Shown here in pieces: positions 63,040 through 64,000 of a stretch of 64,000 bases of DNA (its first letter is position 1; each line of letters begins with the position of its first letter). The notes under the pieces were generated by a model. The model searched no databases and was not told the origin of the DNA. It saw only the letters and a list, made by a program, of their open reading frames with translations. Origin of the DNA: an uncultured Burkholderiales bacterium (GTDB lineage: Bacteria > Pseudomonadota > Gammaproteobacteria > Burkholderiales > Burkholderiaceae_C); NCBI GenBank assembly GCA_943908475.1, contig CALTTG010000018.1, positions 9,214 to 73,213 on the forward strand. Reading direction: 5' to 3'. The translations under genes and the position numbers were made by a program.

Positions 63040-64000
63040 ATGAACCCGCAGGATCTGAAAATGACCCGCCGCACCATCTTGAAAACCGCAGCTGCCGCCA
63101 GTGCCGTCGGCGCTGTGCCCGGCTTGCAGAGCGGGGTCTGGGCCGCTGGCTCTGACAAACCCGAGCTGGAAGAGGTCAAGATTGGCTTCATCCCACTGAC
63201 CGACTGCGCCTCCGTGGTGATGGCCTCGGTGCTGGGCTTCGACAAGAAGTACGGCATCAAGATCGTGCCCACCAAAGAAGCCTCGTGGGCTGGCGTGCGC
63301 GACAAGCTGGTGAATGGTGACCTGCACATGTCGCATGTGCTCTATGGCCTGATCTACGGTGTGCACCTTGGCATCGGGGGCCCCAAGAAAGACATGGCCG
63401 TGCTCATGTCACTCAACAACAACGGCCAGGCCATCACGCTGTCGAAGGCGCTGGCTGACAAAGGTGCGGTAGATGGCCCATCCTTGGCCAGATTGATGGC
63501 CAAGGAAAAGCGTGAGTACACCTTCGCAGGGACCTTCCCCACGGGCACCCACGCGATGTGGATGCACTACTGGCTGGCCGCTGCAGGCATCAACCCGGTC
63601 TCTGGTGCCAAATTGATCACCGTGCCCCCACCACAAATGGTGGCCAACATGCGCGTGGGCAACATGGACGGCTTCTGCGTGGGTGAGCCTTGGAACCACC
63701 GCGCCATCATGGATGGCATCGGCATCACCGCCAACACCACCCAAGACATTTGGAAGGACCACCCCGAGAAGGTGCTGGGGTGCACGGCTGAGTTCGTCAA
63801 GAAGTACCCCAACACCACCCGCGCAGTGATGATGGCGGTTCTCGAGGCCAGCCGCTGGATCGACTCAGGCTTGCAAAACAAGCTGAAGATGGCCGAGACA
63901 GTCGCCCAGAAGTCGTACATCAATACGGGTGTGGACGCCATCAACCAGCGCATCCTGGGCCGTTACCAGAACGGCATGGGCAAGACCTGGGACGACCCCA
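63040..64000 (+). CDS. nrtA: CmpA/NrtA-type nitrate ABC transporter substrate-binding protein, 3' truncated by the window edge
   Basis: Periplasmic nitrate (or bicarbonate) receptor; 320 codons visible, open to the window end. A twin-arginine signal is present (MTRRTILKTAAAASAVGAVP, ending about VWA), so it is exported and is not the cytosolic sensor NasS. LEEVKIGFIPLTDCASVVMA, KYGIKIVPTKEASWAGVRDK, HMSHVLYGLIYGVHLGIGG and VGEPWNHRAI are typical NrtA/CmpA segments. AGGAAAG lies about 10 bases before ATG 63040. First gene of a probable nrtABC-nitrite reductase operon under sigma-54 and NasT control. Confidence 0.92.
   Translation, partial: MNPQDLKMTRRTILKTAAAASAVGAVPGLQSGVWAAGSDKPELEEVKIGFIPLTDCASVVMASVLGFDKKYGIKIVPTKEASWAGVRDKLVNGDLHMSHVLYGLIYGVHLGIGGPKKDMAVLMSLNNNGQAITLSKALADKGAVDGPSLARLMAKEKREYTFAGTFPTGTHAMWMHYWLAAAGINPVSGAKLITVPPPQMVANMRVGNMDGFCVGEPWNHRAIMDGIGITANTTQDIWKDHPEKVLGCTAEFVKKYPNTTRAVMMAVLEASRWIDSGLQNKLKMAETVAQKSYINTGVDAINQRILGRYQNGMGKTWDDP

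Overview
The window is about 64 kb of GC-rich, densely coded bacterial chromosome. Its gene families point to a betaproteobacterium of the order Burkholderiales: a phaC-phaA-phaB cluster, DUF3619/DUF3106/DUF3034 proteins, an ilvB-ilvH-ilvC operon and type II NADH dehydrogenase. I see no rRNA, tRNA, CRISPR array, insertion sequence or phage. No gene-free stretch exceeds 300 bases. All family names come from motifs recognised by eye; no database search was run.

Layout. 1-4350: end of a BaiN/HI0933-type flavoprotein, ubiE, a lone type IV pilin-like protein, a MerR regulator and a MaoC-phosphotransacetylase fusion. 4362-8110 (minus): ilvB-ilvH-ilvC behind a structured leader. 8169-11373: a sigma factor followed by DUF3619, DUF3106, RDD and LOG genes. 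11400-14246: P-II (glnB), nadE and an exonuclease. 14259-23204: signalling and redox genes (Ser/Thr kinase, GGDEF protein, NDH-2, aminopeptidase P, hybrid histidine kinase). 23433-27567: PaaX-like regulator with a desaturase, then metE with a consensus MetR box. 27722-34980: lipid and acetoacetate catabolism (fadH, crotonase, acetoacetyl-CoA synthetase) around a PadR regulator with two identical operators, then metR. 34990-41261: GST, SDR and a MacA-MacB-outer membrane factor efflux operon. 41338-44431: DUF3034 protein, exported truncated haemoglobin, cupredoxin-like protein and asparaginase. 44470-49698: lexA with two SOS boxes, then phaCAB. 49909-52176: small membrane protein, pgeF, ubiC and a NUDIX hydrolase. 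52216-60575: a Lap-type adhesin secretion and control cluster (lapB, lapC, lapD, lapG, lapE). 60683-64000: hypothetical protein, tsaD, nasT and the start of a nitrate-transport operon.

Two systems stand out. The Lap cluster holds the type I secretion ABC protein, the adaptor, the c-di-GMP receptor LapD, the protease LapG and a TolC-like outer membrane protein that carries an extra C-terminal NTF2/Cds6-like domain; the adhesin is not in the window. The nasT-nrtA gap packs a consensus sigma-54 promoter, two consecutive hairpins with hexanucleotide loops carrying A1 and G4 (the ANTAR-binding RNA signature) and an intrinsic terminator into about 155 bp, directly downstream of the gene for the ANTAR protein expected to read it.

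Other regulation can be read from the DNA: tandem LexA boxes over the lexA promoter, a MetR box before metE with metR 6.4 kb away, two 16-bp PadR-type palindromes between fadH and its divergent regulator, and palindromes before nadE and phaC.
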